Assembly: GCA_013398295.1 (NCBI GenBank)
Contig: VZSF01000046.1
Coordinates: 947,467-1,011,466 of the forward strand
Direction of reading: 5' to 3'
DNA length: 64,000 bases
Source: Chionis minor
Lineage: Eukaryota > Chordata > Aves > Charadriiformes > Chionididae
The notes under the pieces were generated by a model, which made no database searches, was not told where the DNA came from, and was given only the letters and a program-made list of their open reading frames with translations. Position numbers and translations under genes: made by a program. Of the stretch, positions 61,836 to 64,000 are shown piece after piece; within the stretch, counting starts at the first letter, position 1, and each line of letters begins with the position of its first letter.

Positions 61836-64000
61836 GACTTTTTCAGCTACTGCAGAGGAATGGATCATTCTCCATGTTTTCCCCCAAGACCACATACTGC
61901 AAACCATCCAGGTGCTAGCAGCAGTCAGTTCTTTTGAAGCTAGTGGTACTACATTGCTTCTAGTTCTCCTTTAGAACTGGAAAGTCATTCTAAAAGTTTG
62001 TCTCAAATTCTCAACTGACACTTGAGCATCAACTTTTACCCTCTAAATCTCCCCTCTAGAAAGTAAGATACACTGGTGCAAAAGATTCACATACGTGGTA
62101 ACAGAAGAAAGAAATTTAAATCTGAAGATTAATTAGGCAAATCACTAATGAGTTCTATCCTTAACAGTCTCATTTCTAACTTTTCTAATTTTATTATTAT
62201 TATTATTATGGTAGAACTGCTTGCAATTGCAGTCTCATAGAAAAGGTATTGTTATTAAAGTCCTCCCCCATGAAACCTATTTACTTCCTATTCTCCTTAA
62301 GCACTGCTAACTGATGGCTTACCTGTTGGCTGCAGGAAAGGAGGAACTTTTTTTTTTTTTAAATTGTATGAAATTCAATACAGATTAATTTGTCATCTCA
62401 TAGCAGTTCAAGTTAGGAGGCATCTGGAATGGTAATATCTGTGCTCTCTATTGAAGGCTTGTTATCAAAAAAGGTGTAAACCCTCTGAAACATCTAAGTG
62501 GAAAATTCATTAACATACTATTATGAAAACAAAACTGAGAGGGACTGTGGGAGGCCACAGAAAAAGTCTGAATTTGCAGTGAACTGCAAAAATAATTACA
62601 AATGCAAACAACTTACAGTTTAGGATGAAATGCTTCCACATATCATTACTTCCTACAGAATATCCACTCTACGTCATCTAACTTTTACGTCACAACTGAG
62701 CTTGAATTTTTAATACTGATGTTTTGTTTAGAGGTGATGAAAAAGTTATTAAATCCGACTGATCTCTGAGTACAGTAGTGTGGTATCTTTTAGAAATCAT
62801 TTTAGGCTGTTCAGTTCTAATTACAAATATGACAGATATATTTTGATCCAGACTTGACAGTCTTTTTTTTTTGCTTACGATCACGATCATTATTGAAACA
62901 GCAGTTTCCCAAAGCATGGAGTCATCTTGATATATCCTAAGTTCTCAGAATCTCTTCTGAACACAGGACGCAGGCAAAAGGCAGCAATTCCTAATCAATT
63001 TGCATCACCAGCTTTAGAGGTTGAAAGGGGATTAACAATCAAATAGCAATATAAGTCTTGTCCTCAATATTGAAAACTGCATCATCACATTATTAATGTT
63101 AAAACCTGGAATGTGAGTGAACATGTGAATACTGATAGCATTTATACTGCTAGTATTTAAAGAACAGTTCAAGGGACTAGAAGCAACCAACAGAGAAGGC
63201 ATGTGAAGCCATTACAAGAAACCACTTCAGTCTTTCTTGATTTTAACCTGAACACTGTGAATATTCTGTGGCCATGCCTGGGCCACAGCAAAAGAATGAA
63301 CCCCAGATGGCCCTGCAATTCCAGACAGGGACCAGGGGATGTGATATATTGCCATTCCTCCCCCCAAACCGCCCTGAGTTAACAGCTGATCCCATGGAGG
63401 AAAGATGCCTGGGAACTATCTCATCATTAGTGTAATGCTGTGAATGCAGAAACATTACCTTCCTGATCACCGCACCAGTCTATACACTGAAGTGGCAGCA
63501 TTGTATTGGGAACAGGAACACGGCCAAGAAATCATGTGCATTAGGAGTCAGTCAAACCATGATCTTAAGAGATCACATTGGTTGCTGGCTACTAGTGCGA
63601 AGGTGTGTGTGCACCTCTATAAGGGTTTTACCTTTAAAAATAAGCACACTTTGAAAAAAACCCCTTAGTTTCCCGGTCTGTGCGCGAAAGAGTCATTACT
63701 GATTTTCAGAACTGCAGTTCAGCTGCAAGAGGCCAAACTTGTCAAGCTAGGCACTTTTCCAAGAGCCCACCCGGTCTGAAAGTCAAATGTTTTTGGAGAC
63801 AATAGGCTGCTATTCTCTCCCTAGAGCATTTGTAATCTCCTGAGAGGCTACATGAAAGCAAAGGCTGTTCTTGGGTAGAAGTGAATCAGGGCTAGGGTAG
63901 GGAAGCGGAATGATCGAGAGCAGTTGCCACATCCAGCCACTACAAGTTGCTGTCTCCCTTTACTCCAGGTTTCTTGTGATTATCACCCCTTTCCAGCTAA
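61836..64000. other. Distal flank, no supported gene
   Basis: AT-rich intergenic-type sequence with a short TTA repeat and no recognised gene, RNA or element. Confidence 0.5.
62190..62209. repeat. (TTA)n microsatellite
   Basis: Six or so tandem ATT units in flanking DNA. Confidence 0.75.

Noticed and set aside
61671..61937. Frames crossing the N gap on both strands
   Set aside because: Their codons include unknown bases, so they carry no information.
56000..64000. Search for a convergent neighbour such as ITPKA
   Set aside because: Expected from human synteny, but no kinase-like exon or conserved coding segment was recognised on either strand.

Overview
The window is vertebrate nuclear DNA and almost certainly avian. 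It carries one long intron-rich gene, four CR1 LINE fragments ending in the CR1 octamer (ATTCTATG-like), a solo LTR of a type I associate with Neoaves, and a worn MIR-like SINE. No bacterial-type operons, tRNA, rRNA or CRISPR arrays are visible. A species cannot be named from the sequence alone.

The only protein-coding gene I can support is a plus-strand receptor tyrosine kinase of the ALK/LTK family, best called LTK. I could follow 27 consecutive exons from about 4725 to the stop codon at 55238-55240. All joins are GT-AG and all phases match, giving an open reading frame of about 1401 codons. In order the protein has: a divergent first MAM domain (exons 2-4), a short LDLa-like module (exon 5), a second MAM domain (exons 6-9), a linker (exon 10), the glycine-rich TG domain (exons 11-16), one EGF-like module (exon 17), a transmembrane helix (exon 18), a juxtamembrane NPxY segment (exon 19), a complete tyrosine kinase domain (exons 20-27) and a 258-residue tail with NPTY and GNVNY docking sites (exon 28). 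Exon 1, with the signal peptide and N-terminal region, was not found and probably lies upstream of the window. Exon numbers here assume one missing exon.

Layout: 1-4724 is upstream or intron 1 sequence with an antisense CR1; 4725-55240 is the gene; 55241 to about 55760 is the probable 3' UTR with a polyadenylation signal; 55760-64000 is flanking DNA with a possible minus-strand first exon near 59546-59761, a MIR-like relic near 60851-61025 and an 89-base assembly gap at 61732-61820. Larger introns hold another sense CR1 (intron 8), an antisense CR1 close to exon 11 (intron 10), a CR1 tail fragment and an unexplained open frame (intron 20), and a solo LTR (intron 21).

I found no clear new biological system. 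The most notable points are the ALK-like architecture of this LTK (human LTK lacks the MAM domains and most of the tail), the symmetric transmembrane exon, a NAGNAG acceptor at exon 14, the intron 20 open frame, and several perfect inverted repeats with no obvious function.
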